Assembly (NCBI GenBank): GCA_016871315.1
Contig: VFZE01000010.1
Span: forward strand, 62,001 to 126,000
Direction: 5' to 3'
Source: Acidimicrobiia bacterium
GTDB taxonomy: Bacteria; Acidobacteriota; Terriglobia; Bryobacterales; Bryobacteraceae
DNA: 64,000 nt
This document shows, piece by piece, positions 18,238-26,449 of this stretch (position 1 is its first letter; each line of letters starts with the position of its first letter). Made by a program: the position numbers and the translations under genes. The notes beneath the pieces were generated by a model, which did not search any database, was not told where the DNA came from, and saw only the letters and a program-made list of their open reading frames with translations.

Positions 18238-18306
18238 TGAACGCGTTCAAAAATATTCTTGACAAGCAGCTTGCCTTGGCGCATACTATTTTTGAACACG
18301 TTCAAA
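18238..18306 (+). promoter_or_regulatory. tetR promoter flanked by two palindromic operators
   Basis: TTGACA (18259-18264), a 17-bp spacer and CATACT (18282-18287) form a good sigma-70 promoter. It lies between two related palindromes: TGAACGCGTTCA at 18238-18249 (perfect) and TTTGAACACGTTCAAA at 18291-18306 (7-bp arms, 2-nt centre). The second covers the likely transcription start and ends 3 bp before the ATG. They are probable binding sites of the TetR protein encoded just downstream. Confidence 0.75.
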
Positions 18307-18309
18307 CAC

Positions 18310-18987
18310 ATGCCCAGATCCAACCCTACCCCCAAATCCGAAGAGACCGCACGGAGAATCTCCGACGCTGCTCTTGAGCTTTTCCGCAAGGAAGGCTTTG
18401 ACGGCGCCACCATGCGCGGCATTGCCAAAAAAGCCGGAGTCGCGACCGGGGCCGCCTACTACTACTATCCGTCCAAGGACGCTATCGTCACGGACTTCTA
18501 CCGGCGCTCCTCGGCCAAAATGCAGGAGGAGATCGAAGAGGCTCTGGAAAACGTATCCGGCCTCGAAAACCGTCTCCGCACGTTGATTGAAGCCAAACTC
18601 ACGCATTTCTCACCCACCCGCGGCGTATTGCGAGCCCTGCTCAGAAGCGGCTCCGATCCCAAGCACCCACTTTCCCCCTTCAGCGAAGAGACACGCGAGA
18701 TTCGGGAGGCCGACATCGCCTGGTTCCAGCGGATCCTTGTGGACTGTGGCGTGCGGATTCCCCAGGACCTGGAGCCAGAGCTGCCCGCCGTACTGTGGTT
18801 TTTCCAGATGGGGATCATCTACTTCTGGGTGAACGACGAATCGCCCGGCCAGACAAGAACCTCTCAACTGCTCGCATTGTCGGCCAAGAGCATCGTAACC
18901 TTAATCCGGCTATCCGGGCTGCCGCGGATGAAGCCTCTTCGGAAGACCACGCTTCAACTGATCGGCATCGTAAAGGGGAACAAATGA
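18310..18987 (+). CDS. TetR-family transcriptional regulator
   Basis: Repressor of 225 aa with an N-terminal helix-turn-helix (RRISDAALELFRKEGFDGATMRGIAKKAGVATGAAYYYYPSK, residues about 12-55) and a ligand-binding C-terminal domain. The ATG at 18310 is chosen because an upstream in-frame start lies inside the promoter. Its stop overlaps the ATG of the truncated epimerase gene (ATGA), so that gene is the likely controlled partner along with tetR itself. The inducer is unknown. Confidence 0.92.
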   Translation: MPRSNPTPKSEETARRISDAALELFRKEGFDGATMRGIAKKAGVATGAAYYYYPSKDAIVTDFYRRSSAKMQEEIEEALENVSGLENRLRTLIEAKLTHFSPTRGVLRALLRSGSDPKHPLSPFSEETREIREADIAWFQRILVDCGVRIPQDLEPELPAVLWFFQMGIIYFWVNDESPGQTRTSQLLALSAKSIVTLIRLSGLPRMKPLRKTTLQLIGIVKGNK

Positions 18988-19439
18988 GAATCGTGATGCT
19001 GGGCGGTACGGGCCAGCTGGGCGCTATCCTGACACGCCATTCTCGACGCAAGGGCGCGCAGGTCACCGTTTTCGGCCGCGAAGCATTCTCCTCACCGGAG
19101 CAGCTAGCCGGGGGACTGGAGCAAAGCGACGTCTGCATCAATCTGGCTGGCCGCAACGTGAATTGCCGCTACAACGAAGCTAACCGGAGGGCCATATACA
19201 ATTCGCGCGTCGAGACCACGCGCTTGCTGAACCATGTGATCTCCTCCCTCAAACATCCACCCCGGGTTTGGCTCAACGCGAGCACCGCGACCATTTACCG
19301 CCATTCCCTGGACCGCGCCATGGACGAAAGCGGTGAACTGGGCGGCAACGAGCCAGGCGCGCCGGAATGCTGGAACTTCTCCATCGAAGTGGCCAAGGCG
19401 TGGGAAGAAGCCACTCATCCAACGCGAGGATTTCGTTAA
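18984..19439 (+). pseudogene. Truncated TIGR01777-family epimerase (N-terminal half)
   Basis: The 151-aa product opens with the Rossmann nucleotide-binding motif MLGGTGQLGAIL and continues with family blocks such as INLAGRNVNCRYN and SRVETTRLLN, as in the TIGR01777 epimerases (YfcH type). Those are about 300 aa. Here homology runs to NFSIEVAKAWEEA and stops at once, losing the second half with the DUF1731 domain. The stop codon shares TTAA with the stop of the convergent alcohol dehydrogenase gene, so a deletion up to that gene probably removed the 3' half. The substrate-binding half is missing, so it is likely non-functional, although its coupling to tetR is intact. Confidence 0.7.
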
Positions 19440-20434
19440 GGTTCCAGAACCACGCGGCCCGTGATGCGGCCGCCGGACATCTCTTCCAAGACATGAGGCG
19501 CTTCCTCAAGCCGGCGTGTGGCAACGCGGCAGCGGACGGCGCCCTGGGCCGCAAGCTCCAGCAACTGCCGCAGTTCGGCGCGCGTGCCCACAGCGGAGGA
19601 GATGATCCTCAGTTCGCCGCCGACCAGCTTAATCGCGGAGATGGGGATAGGATCGGCGGGCATGCCGACGACAACCAGCGTGCCGCCTCGCCGCAGAGAA
19701 GAGATCGCGGATTGATATGCCGGAACGCTCCCCGCGCAAACCACCGCGAGATCCACGCGGGGGAGTTTGGCTCCGGCGGCGCTGTTGATCAGGCTGCCGG
19801 CGCCGCACTCGCGCGCCAACTCCAGCTTGTCGTCAGCGAGATCGACTGCAGTCACTTCGCAGCCGCGCGCCTTGGCCAGTTGGATCGCCAGATGCCCAAG
19901 TCCACCGGCGCCGAAGACGGCAACGGACTGGCCGGGACGGGGATCGGCCTGGTTCAGCGCCCGGAAGACAGTCAGCCCCGCACAAAACAGCGGCGCGGCA
20001 TCAGCAAAGGAGAGCGCTGCCGGAATACGGATGACGTGGGAAGCCGGGGCCTTGACGAACTCCGCATAACCACCATCCACGGTGACCCCGGTGATCTGCT
20101 GACGCGCGCAGAGCGGCTCGCGTCCGCCCAGGCAGTACTCGCATTCGCCGCATGTGGAATACAGCCACGGCAGGCCGGCCCGGTCGCCTGGCTGGAATGA
20201 TGTGACCCCTTCCCCGGCGGCTTCGACCACCCCCGCGATTTCATGTCCGGGGATGACCGGTAGGCGCGTGATTTTACGCAGCGCTTCCCAATCGCCTTCG
20301 GCAACGTGAAGGTCGGAGTGGCAGACGCCGCAGGCCCTCACACGAAGCAGCAGTTCACCAGGACCGGGTTGCGGACGCGGCATTTCTTCCATCCGCAGTG
20401 GCTGCTTCAAGGCATGGAGAACGGCGGCTTTCAT
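19436..20434 (-). CDS. Zinc-dependent alcohol dehydrogenase
   Basis: Medium-chain NAD(P)-dependent alcohol dehydrogenase of 332 aa, interconverting alcohols and aldehydes in the cytoplasm. The catalytic zinc region is GVCHSDLH near residue 37 and PGHEIAG near 62. The structural zinc cluster is CGECEYCLGGREPLC near 90-105. The coenzyme-binding motif GAGGLGHLA is near 172. The ATG at 20434 gives the family's MKAAVLHALK start; a longer frame upstream is Arg/Cys-rich and not conserved-looking. It is divergent from the DUF4242 gene and convergent with the truncated epimerase. Confidence 0.9.
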   Translation of the reverse strand: MKAAVLHALKQPLRMEEMPRPQPGPGELLLRVRACGVCHSDLHVAEGDWEALRKITRLPVIPGHEIAGVVEAAGEGVTSFQPGDRAGLPWLYSTCGECEYCLGGREPLCARQQITGVTVDGGYAEFVKAPASHVIRIPAALSFADAAPLFCAGLTVFRALNQADPRPGQSVAVFGAGGLGHLAIQLAKARGCEVTAVDLADDKLELARECGAGSLINSAAGAKLPRVDLAVVCAGSVPAYQSAISSLRRGGTLVVVGMPADPIPISAIKLVGGELRIISSAVGTRAELRQLLELAAQGAVRCRVATRRLEEAPHVLEEMSGGRITGRVVLEP

Positions 20435-20471
20435 AAGGACACAGCAGTTCCAGCCAACCGGGCCTGGACAC

Positions 20472-20500
20472 TTGCGTGGCGGCGAGTATTTCAGGATACT
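20472..20500 (+). promoter_or_regulatory. Promoter of DUF4242 gene
   Basis: TTGCGT (20472-20477), a 17-bp spacer and GATACT (20495-20500), with the ATG 18 nt further on after a GGGGAG Shine-Dalgarno. The only gene downstream on this strand is the DUF4242 protein. Confidence 0.5.
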
Positions 20501-20518
20501 ACTATGCGGGGAGAAAAT

Positions 20519-20791
20519 ATGCCTAAGTACGTGATCGAACGAGACCTGCCCGGCGCAGGTGTGTTGCCGAAAGACAAGCTCCAGGCGATTGCGCAAAAGT
20601 CACGCAGCGTCCTGGAGAGCCTCGGCCCCCAGATTCAGTGGGTGCAGAGCTACCTGACTGACGACAAGATCTACTGCGTCTACATATCACCCAACGAGGA
20701 GATGATCCGCGAACATGCCAGCCGCGGCGGCTTTCCGGCTGGAAAAATCAGCGAAGTACGAGGCATGATCGACCCGACAACTGCCGAGTAA
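20519..20791 (+). CDS. DUF4242 (nickel-binding-like) small protein
   Basis: Protein of 90 aa with the typical DUF4242 layout: MPKYVIERDLPGAG at the start, QWVQSYLTDDKIYCVY in the middle and ISPNEEMIREHASRGGFP at the end. Family members form a ferredoxin-like fold, and some are annotated as metal-binding. The ATG at 20519 (MRGENMPKY) has a good Shine-Dalgarno; the ATG at 20534 would give MPKY. It is a single-gene unit between two minus-strand genes. The function is unknown. Confidence 0.82.
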   Translation: MPKYVIERDLPGAGVLPKDKLQAIAQKSRSVLESLGPQIQWVQSYLTDDKIYCVYISPNEEMIREHASRGGFPAGKISEVRGMIDPTTAE

Positions 20792-20797
20792 GCCTCG

Positions 20798-22708
20798 CTA
20801 CCTCGCTCCCACGCTGATCCATGCTGTGTTCGAGGCAACGTCGTCGACCGTTACCATCACCGGGTACTCGCCGCTCCCAAGTTCGGGAATCTCGATATTC
20901 GCCTGAAGAACTCCCACCAGCCCCGGCGTCATGCCGAGAAAGTGTATCGTCGCGTCCCTGCCGCCCACCGTGGCTCGTGACGGCAAAGCAGCCTCCGCAA
21001 GAGGAAAGGCAAGTGAAGGAGTTCCACTTGCCAGGAAGCGGGTCAGCGGTCCTTGCCCGGTCATGTAGACCGTGATGACGGAGCCCGGCAGGGCGGGGTT
21101 TTCCGGCAGGTTCAACGTGAAGTCCTGATTTTGCGCGACGGCGCGGTTGCCCGAGTGAAAGAAAATTCCTGGCGCGGCTCGAGAAATGCGTATACGCGCC
21201 GCAGGTCTGGTTTGGGCGCCTATTCGCACCACCACGTTGGCATCCCCCTGCTCTACTCCAGTGGGAATTTGGATATTGATCTGTTCCGGACTGACAAAGA
21301 ACAGCGGAGCGGGAATCAGGTTCACCGTGACGGAAACCTCGTTCATCACGATGGGGAGCGGAGTGGAGCTGGCGCGGACCACCAGCGTGGAGAAATCCTT
21401 CCCGAAGATGGAAGCAATGCTGCCGGGAGCAATCCGGTCCGGCAGAAAACTGGCGCCATTGGAAACAGCAGGAGGCTCGCCGGGCGGAGCCGGAGGAGTC
21501 ACGCGGCAACGTTGGATTCCCGCAGTCATTCCGGCATCGCCATTGAATTCGTAGGCTCCGATGTCGATCGGGCCCACGCTGCGGCGCGTCGTTGCGCACG
21601 CGGTGTGGCTGTAATGACGGTCGGGCGTCAGCGCCACCCCGGGGATATCGGCAACTGCCACTCCGGCATCGATCGCCGCCGAGCCTTCGCGCAGCCGGAA
21701 GTCCAGCCGCGGAAGATCGAGGAATCCGGGGTCACCGGCGAAATTATGGGATGAGACAACGAAATTCCCCGGCGCGCCGGAGCCCGGTTGAAGCACCTGG
21801 CTTCCTGGGCCGTGAAACACGTTATTTCGGATCGTCACCGGAGTGTTTACCGCTGGCCCGAGGAGAACAAACGTGCCGGTTCGCGCACGATTCGAAAAAG
21901 TGTTGTTGAGGACGAACAGTTCCTGTGCGGTTCCCGCCACCGGCGCTTCTCGCTGATAGCTGACGATGGTCTTGTCGGAGGAAGCTTCTTCTTGCTGGAA
22001 GATGTTCCCAATCAGAAAAGCACGTCCACCCACAGGCAGGTCCACTTCCAGATCTCCGAACCCAACCTCATTGCTGATGCGATTGTAGATTAGAAAGGAT
22101 TGCGAGGCGCGGCTGGAGACCATGTGTCCGCCCGTCGAAAAAGTGCAATAGTTCGCCTGAAACGTGAAGCGCGCATACTGGCCGACGCTCACCATAAAGG
22201 TGTTGCGGTTCCCAATCCGGTCAAAAATGGAATGTTCGATGATCACACTTAGGCCCGCACCATTTCCCGTGATGACGCCGGCGTCGTGATCGGTGAACCG
22301 GCAATCCCGAATGACCAGGCTGACGCCGTCCTCAACCCGGATCGCCGCGCCATTGTTCGTCGCCAGCCGGACGCCGGCGAAATCGATATTCTCAATGACG
22401 ACGAACTGGGCCGAGGACCGGATGGTCCACATTGTGTCGCCGGCAGGCGTCATGACGCCATTGCGCACCGTCGCCGTCATGCGGGCTCGTGTACTTCCCG
22501 TGCCTCGAATCGTCAGCTGAGCCGTGCGGATCTCGCAAACTTGCCCTGAATACACGGCCGTCGAATCGATCTCGATCGTGTCGCCGGCCGCCGCTGCCGC
22601 GAACGCCGAGCAGGGCCCGGAGTGCAACTGGCCGGGTCCCACACGCAGCGTAGCCGCCTGGCCTAGCGCGGCGGCGGCCAGAACGAAGGTGCACAAACGT
22701 GGAGCCAT
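20798..22708 (-). CDS. Secreted beta-helix protein with TIGR03437 C-terminal domain
   Basis: Secreted protein of 636 aa. A signal peptide (LCTFVLAAAALGQA) leads into a right-handed parallel beta-helix-like region (residues about 20-390) with repeated short hydrophobic rungs such as VVIENIDFAGV, LVIRDCRFTD and ELFVLNNTFSN. The C-terminal ~230 residues are the TIGR03437 domain: VSNGASFLPDRIAPGSIASIFG, then APLFFVSPEQINIQIPTG. That domain was defined in Solibacter and is a good taxonomic pointer. Polysaccharide binding or lysis at the cell surface is plausible, but no catalytic site was identified. Its ATG shares one base with the stop of the upstream membrane-protein gene. Confidence 0.85.
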   Translation of the reverse strand: MAPRLCTFVLAAAALGQAATLRVGPGQLHSGPCSAFAAAAAGDTIEIDSTAVYSGQVCEIRTAQLTIRGTGSTRARMTATVRNGVMTPAGDTMWTIRSSAQFVVIENIDFAGVRLATNNGAAIRVEDGVSLVIRDCRFTDHDAGVITGNGAGLSVIIEHSIFDRIGNRNTFMVSVGQYARFTFQANYCTFSTGGHMVSSRASQSFLIYNRISNEVGFGDLEVDLPVGGRAFLIGNIFQQEEASSDKTIVSYQREAPVAGTAQELFVLNNTFSNRARTGTFVLLGPAVNTPVTIRNNVFHGPGSQVLQPGSGAPGNFVVSSHNFAGDPGFLDLPRLDFRLREGSAAIDAGVAVADIPGVALTPDRHYSHTACATTRRSVGPIDIGAYEFNGDAGMTAGIQRCRVTPPAPPGEPPAVSNGASFLPDRIAPGSIASIFGKDFSTLVVRASSTPLPIVMNEVSVTVNLIPAPLFFVSPEQINIQIPTGVEQGDANVVVRIGAQTRPAARIRISRAAPGIFFHSGNRAVAQNQDFTLNLPENPALPGSVITVYMTGQGPLTRFLASGTPSLAFPLAEAALPSRATVGGRDATIHFLGMTPGLVGVLQANIEIPELGSGEYPVMVTVDDVASNTAWISVGAR

Positions 22709-23157
22709 CAGGAAGAGGGCTTGAAATAGAGGACCAAACCGGCGCCGATGGAGGCAAAAGCAAAGCCGACGTAAAGCATGGGGCTGGGCGCCGTTTTCGG
22801 CGGATGCAACGCCATCGAAACGATCACGTTCACGACGGGAGCACCGCCGAAGACCAGCGGCATGACATAAGTCGGCAGACCGCCGGCACGGAAGGCCAGG
22901 ATGATGCAGACGGCCCCAATGGCGCCCAGCGCGCCCGCCGCCGTGGCCATCGTCGTGCCGCCGAAGTTGAAGTTATTCAGCTGGCCCTGAGAACCGAGCA
23001 TGATCACCGGCACGAGAACGCCGATCAGGAAATAGGCGATCCCGACGCAGAGCAAAGCTCGCATGGGACTGGCCAGTTGCACCTGGCCCTTGTGCAAAGC
23101 GGGACCGTACATGCCCCAGAAAATAATCGCACCAAACACGTATCCAACCCAGGTCAT
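22708..23157 (-). CDS. Small multi-pass membrane protein
   Basis: Protein of 149 aa with five hydrophobic segments covering nearly its whole length (for example VGYVFGAIIFWGMYG, FLIGVLVPVIML, VVNVIVSMAL, VGFAFASIGAGLVLYF). The alternating layout resembles half of a DMT/EamA-type transporter, but the similarity is only in shape. It overlaps the beta-helix protein gene by one base (TGATG) and lies downstream of DAHP synthase. The function is unknown. Confidence 0.75.
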   Translation of the reverse strand: MTWVGYVFGAIIFWGMYGPALHKGQVQLASPMRALLCVGIAYFLIGVLVPVIMLGSQGQLNNFNFGGTTMATAAGALGAIGAVCIILAFRAGGLPTYVMPLVFGGAPVVNVIVSMALHPPKTAPSPMLYVGFAFASIGAGLVLYFKPSS

Positions 23158-23239
23158 AGGATGTGGTGTTCCTTTCGTGAATTCTTCAGTTTATCGGAAA
23201 CGGGACTGTTGTTTGAAGCCGGCCCGGAAACCACGCCGC

Positions 23240-24601
23240 TCAGGAATGCCCGTTCAGCTTCCGGACCTTCTGCGCAATGATGATAGCGATTTCCAGAGCT
23301 TGTTCGTAGTTCAGCCGCGGGTCGACTTCCGAGCGGTAGGCCCGGGCCAGGTCGGCTTCGGCCAGCCCGCGTGCGCCTCCCGTGCATTCGGTCACGTCCT
23401 CGCCGGTCAGCTCGAAATGCACGCCCCCCAGGTAGGAGCCAAGTGAGGTATGTATGTCGAAAGCCTTCTCCAACTCCTCCTTGATGTCGTTGAAGTCCCG
23501 CGTCTTGATTCCCGCCGAAGTTGTCCGCGTGTTTCCGTGCATGGGGTCGCAGCACCACAACACGGTCTTCCCGGAAGAACGCACCGTCTCGATCAGCGCC
23601 GGCAGTCTCTCCTCAATCCGGTCATTACCCATCCTATGGATCAGCGTGAGGCGGCCGGGTTCACCCGCAGGGTGCAGCATGTCGAGCAGGCGAAACAGCC
23701 TGTCCCGCTCCATCGTCGGGCCGACCTTGATTCCTACCGGATTCGCGATGCCGCGGAAGTATTCCACATGGGCCCCTTCCGGGTCCGAAGTTCGCATCCC
23801 CAGCCAGGGGAAATGCGTGGACAAGTTGTACCAGCCGTCGCGATGCGGCACGCGGTGAGTCTGCGCCTGCTCGGAGTAGAGGTGCAGCGCTTCATGACTG
23901 GAGTAGAAGTCCACCCATTCAATGGCCCCGGCACGCACACCGATCACGTTCTCCATGAACCGCAGCGATTCTCCGATGCCCTCTACCATCCGCTGATATT
24001 CGGCTGCCAGCGGCGAGTGCCGGACGAAATCGAGGTTCCAATACTCGGGGTGATGCAGATCCGCAAACCCGCCGCGCACCAGCGACCGTATGAAATTCAG
24101 CGTCAGGGCCGCCCGCTCATATCCCCGTAGCATCAGCTGCGGATCCGGAACGCGAGCCTCGCGGGTGAACGCGGATCGGTTTATATTATCCCCGCGGTAG
24201 CTCGGTAGCGAGACGCCCTCACGAGTTTCCGAATCGTCCGAGCGCGGTTTGGCGTACTGACCGGCAAAACGCCCAACCCGGATCACAGGCTTCTTACACC
24301 CCTGGATCAGAACTAGACTCATCTGGAGCAGGATTTTGAGCTTGTTCGTGATGGAAGAGGGATTGCAGTCCTCGAACCGCTCGGCGCAGTCCCCCCCCTG
24401 CAGCAAAAACCGCTGGCCAAGGGCTGCCGCGCCCAGCTGCTCCTTTAGCGACGCCACCTCCCACGAGGTCACCAGGGGCGGCAGTTGAGACAACTGCGTC
24501 ACCACCGCTTGGACCTCTTCACTGGAGGGGTAGCTAGGCTGTTGCAGTGCGGGTTTGGACTGCCAGGACCCCGGAGTCCATAGACTACTGTCAGAGAGCA
24601 C
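23240..24601 (-). CDS. 3-deoxy-7-phosphoheptulonate synthase, class II
   Basis: First enzyme of the shikimate pathway, joining erythrose 4-phosphate and phosphoenolpyruvate to give DAHP. It is the plant-type (class II) form: 453 aa, starting LWTPGSWQSKPALQQPSYP, with LLQGGDCAERF near residue 67, VGRFAGQYAKPRS near 110 and CCDPMHGNTRTT near 350. HFELTGEDVTECTGG near 400 supplies metal-binding residues. The frame uses a GTG start. No other aro gene is nearby. The small secreted protein upstream ends 32 bp before it. Confidence 0.95.
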   Translation of the reverse strand: MLSDSSLWTPGSWQSKPALQQPSYPSSEEVQAVVTQLSQLPPLVTSWEVASLKEQLGAAALGQRFLLQGGDCAERFEDCNPSSITNKLKILLQMSLVLIQGCKKPVIRVGRFAGQYAKPRSDDSETREGVSLPSYRGDNINRSAFTREARVPDPQLMLRGYERAALTLNFIRSLVRGGFADLHHPEYWNLDFVRHSPLAAEYQRMVEGIGESLRFMENVIGVRAGAIEWVDFYSSHEALHLYSEQAQTHRVPHRDGWYNLSTHFPWLGMRTSDPEGAHVEYFRGIANPVGIKVGPTMERDRLFRLLDMLHPAGEPGRLTLIHRMGNDRIEERLPALIETVRSSGKTVLWCCDPMHGNTRTTSAGIKTRDFNDIKEELEKAFDIHTSLGSYLGGVHFELTGEDVTECTGGARGLAEADLARAYRSEVDPRLNYEQALEIAIIIAQKVRKLNGHS

Positions 24602-24633
24602 GGAGGTTCTCAGGGTAACATAGCCGGCACTGC

Positions 24634-25269
24634 TCAGCGCGGATTGAGGATCTCTCCCCAGGTGATTTGAAAAGCCTCCAGATCGCCCCCGAACGCCGAG
24701 CCCGCGCGCACGTAGACGCGCATCTGCGGCTCCAGAAGCTTCGCGTCCACTTCCCTTCCCCCGGTCGAGTACACGGTGTCCGGCCGCAACTGAAACGAGA
24801 GGTTTCCGCTGTACCTTGTCTTCAGCACCAGCCGCGAGTCTTCATGAGAAACCACCACCCCCGCGAATGTGAGATTGCCCCGCTGGTACAGATTGTCGAG
24901 AAAACTGAACCGTGATCGGTTCGGGAGCAGCAGCCGCGGAAAGCGAAAAGCCGCATCGGGGGGCCGCACATAAACGGTGACCGCCATGCATTGCGATTCG
25001 CCGCGGCGCAGATCGGCGATCACCTCCAGCGTGTCGCCGGGACGCACGCCAACATGGCTGATGCGATGAGACTGCCGTGTGATGAACGTTTCGGGAATGA
25101 TGCGGCAGTAGTGTATCCGCCGGTCCAGATCGCGGATCTTGAAGTCGCCGGTGCCGGAGATCACCGTCCATTCCAGCAGTTCGCCCTGAAGTATGCGGAC
25201 GGGGGGAGCGCCGTCCTGTGGCAGCAGGGCGGCCGAAAGGGCGAAAATTGTGAAGAGCAGCTTCGCCAC
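24634..25269 (-). CDS. Secreted protein of unknown function
   Basis: Protein of 211 aa with a signal peptide (AKLLFTIFALSAALLPQ) and a beta-rich body (for example GDTLEVIADLRRGESQ, LTFAGVVVSHEDSRLVLKT) that looks like tandem OB- or barrel-type strands. I place the start at the GTG at 25269, because a TATACT -10 lies at 25305-25300 and the longer frame would begin upstream of it. No family was recognised. It is upstream of DAHP synthase on the same strand, 32 bp apart. Confidence 0.6.
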   Translation of the reverse strand: MAKLLFTIFALSAALLPQDGAPPVRILQGELLEWTVISGTGDFKIRDLDRRIHYCRIIPETFITRQSHRISHVGVRPGDTLEVIADLRRGESQCMAVTVYVRPPDAAFRFPRLLLPNRSRFSFLDNLYQRGNLTFAGVVVSHEDSRLVLKTRYSGNLSFQLRPDTVYSTGGREVDAKLLEPQMRVYVRAGSAFGGDLEAFQITWGEILNPR

Positions 25270-25348
25270 GGTCCTGTAACCCCTTTCGGAACTAACTACA
25301 GTATACCGGCGCAAGCCAATCGGCACCAGGATGCTACAATGAAAAACT

Positions 25349-26449
25349 TTGCAGACCGTTACCAGGGACAGTTTATTGACAAGCGCAAGCCAGAATCTGG
25401 AGCGCGCCGGTGAGTGGTTTCTGCACTCGGGAATTCAGGAACCCGGCGGAGGTGTGGCGCGTTACCACTTGGTGGCCGAGGGCCGCAACCTGCCGGTGTC
25501 GACCGAGATCACCGGTTATGCCGCCAGCACCTATGCCTATCTCTACCTGTCCACCGGGGACATCGTGTACCGGCAGGCGGGAGAGCGCACCGCGGATTTC
25601 CTGCTGCGAGAGGCATGGAACGCCCAGCTTCAAACGTTTCCTTTCGAATGTTCCGCAGGCTCCCCTGGCTATTTCTTCGACTGCGGAATCATCATCCGCG
25701 GACTTCTCGCGGTTGGGCGCATTACCGGGCGCCAGGACTATGCTGAAGCCGCCGCGTTGTGCGGTGAGTCGATGGCTCGGGACTTCCTGACGCCGGATGC
25801 GATCCATCCCATTATTTCCCTCCCTGACCGCAGGCCGCGCCCGTACGAAAAGAGATGGTCGCGTGAACCCGGCTGTTTCCAACTGAAGTCGGCGCTCGCG
25901 TGGAGGGATTTGGCGCAGGTAACCGGCAACCAGCGCTTTCAGGAATACTGGCAGCAGGCGCTCGGCATCGCGCTCCGGCAGCATGATCATTTCCTGCCGG
26001 GAACCGAACAAATGGGGGCGGTGATGGACCGCCTGCACGCCTACTGCTATTTTCTGGAGGCGCTGTTGGCCGAAACCCACCGCCGGGAGTGCCGCGAGGC
26101 GCTGCTAACGGGGATTGGCCGGGTTTCGCGTTATCTGCGCGAGATTCGGACGAGGTTCGTGCGGAGCGATGTCTGCGCCCAACTGCTGCGGGTCAGGCTC
26201 CATGCGGACGCTCTCGGCATGGTGCCGATTGACCGCGCGGAAGCCAAAGAGGAAGCATCGGCGCTGCCGGGATTCCAGTATGAAGAGGGCGGGAAAAGGC
26301 TGGAGGGGGGATACAGCTTCGGACGGCGCCCCGATGGGCTGCTGCCATTTGCCAATCCAGTGTCGACAGGCTTCTGCCTCCAGGCGCGGGAGCAATGGCG
26401 GCTGCACCAGGCGGGCGAGTTCCAGCCGCGGCTGGAATCCTTGATCTGA
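25349..26449 (+). CDS. Six-hairpin (alpha/alpha toroid) glycosidase-like protein
   Basis: Cytosolic-looking protein of 366 aa with a regular series of helical hairpins (TEITGYAASTYAYLYLSTGD, GYFFDCGIIIRGLLAVGRITG, MDRLHAYCYFLEALLAE), as in (alpha/alpha)6 barrel glycoside hydrolases and epimerases. It is followed by an overlapping glycosyltransferase gene, so a role in making or trimming a surface glycan is likely. The start is probably the TTG at 25349, 8 nt after TACAAT (25335-25340), giving a leaderless mRNA. A TTG at 25376 with AGGGA upstream is an alternative. The specific family is not certain. Confidence 0.65.
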   Translation: MQTVTRDSLLTSASQNLERAGEWFLHSGIQEPGGGVARYHLVAEGRNLPVSTEITGYAASTYAYLYLSTGDIVYRQAGERTADFLLREAWNAQLQTFPFECSAGSPGYFFDCGIIIRGLLAVGRITGRQDYAEAAALCGESMARDFLTPDAIHPIISLPDRRPRPYEKRWSREPGCFQLKSALAWRDLAQVTGNQRFQEYWQQALGIALRQHDHFLPGTEQMGAVMDRLHAYCYFLEALLAETHRRECREALLTGIGRVSRYLREIRTRFVRSDVCAQLLRVRLHADALGMVPIDRAEAKEEASALPGFQYEEGGKRLEGGYSFGRRPDGLLPFANPVSTGFCLQAREQWRLHQAGEFQPRLESLI

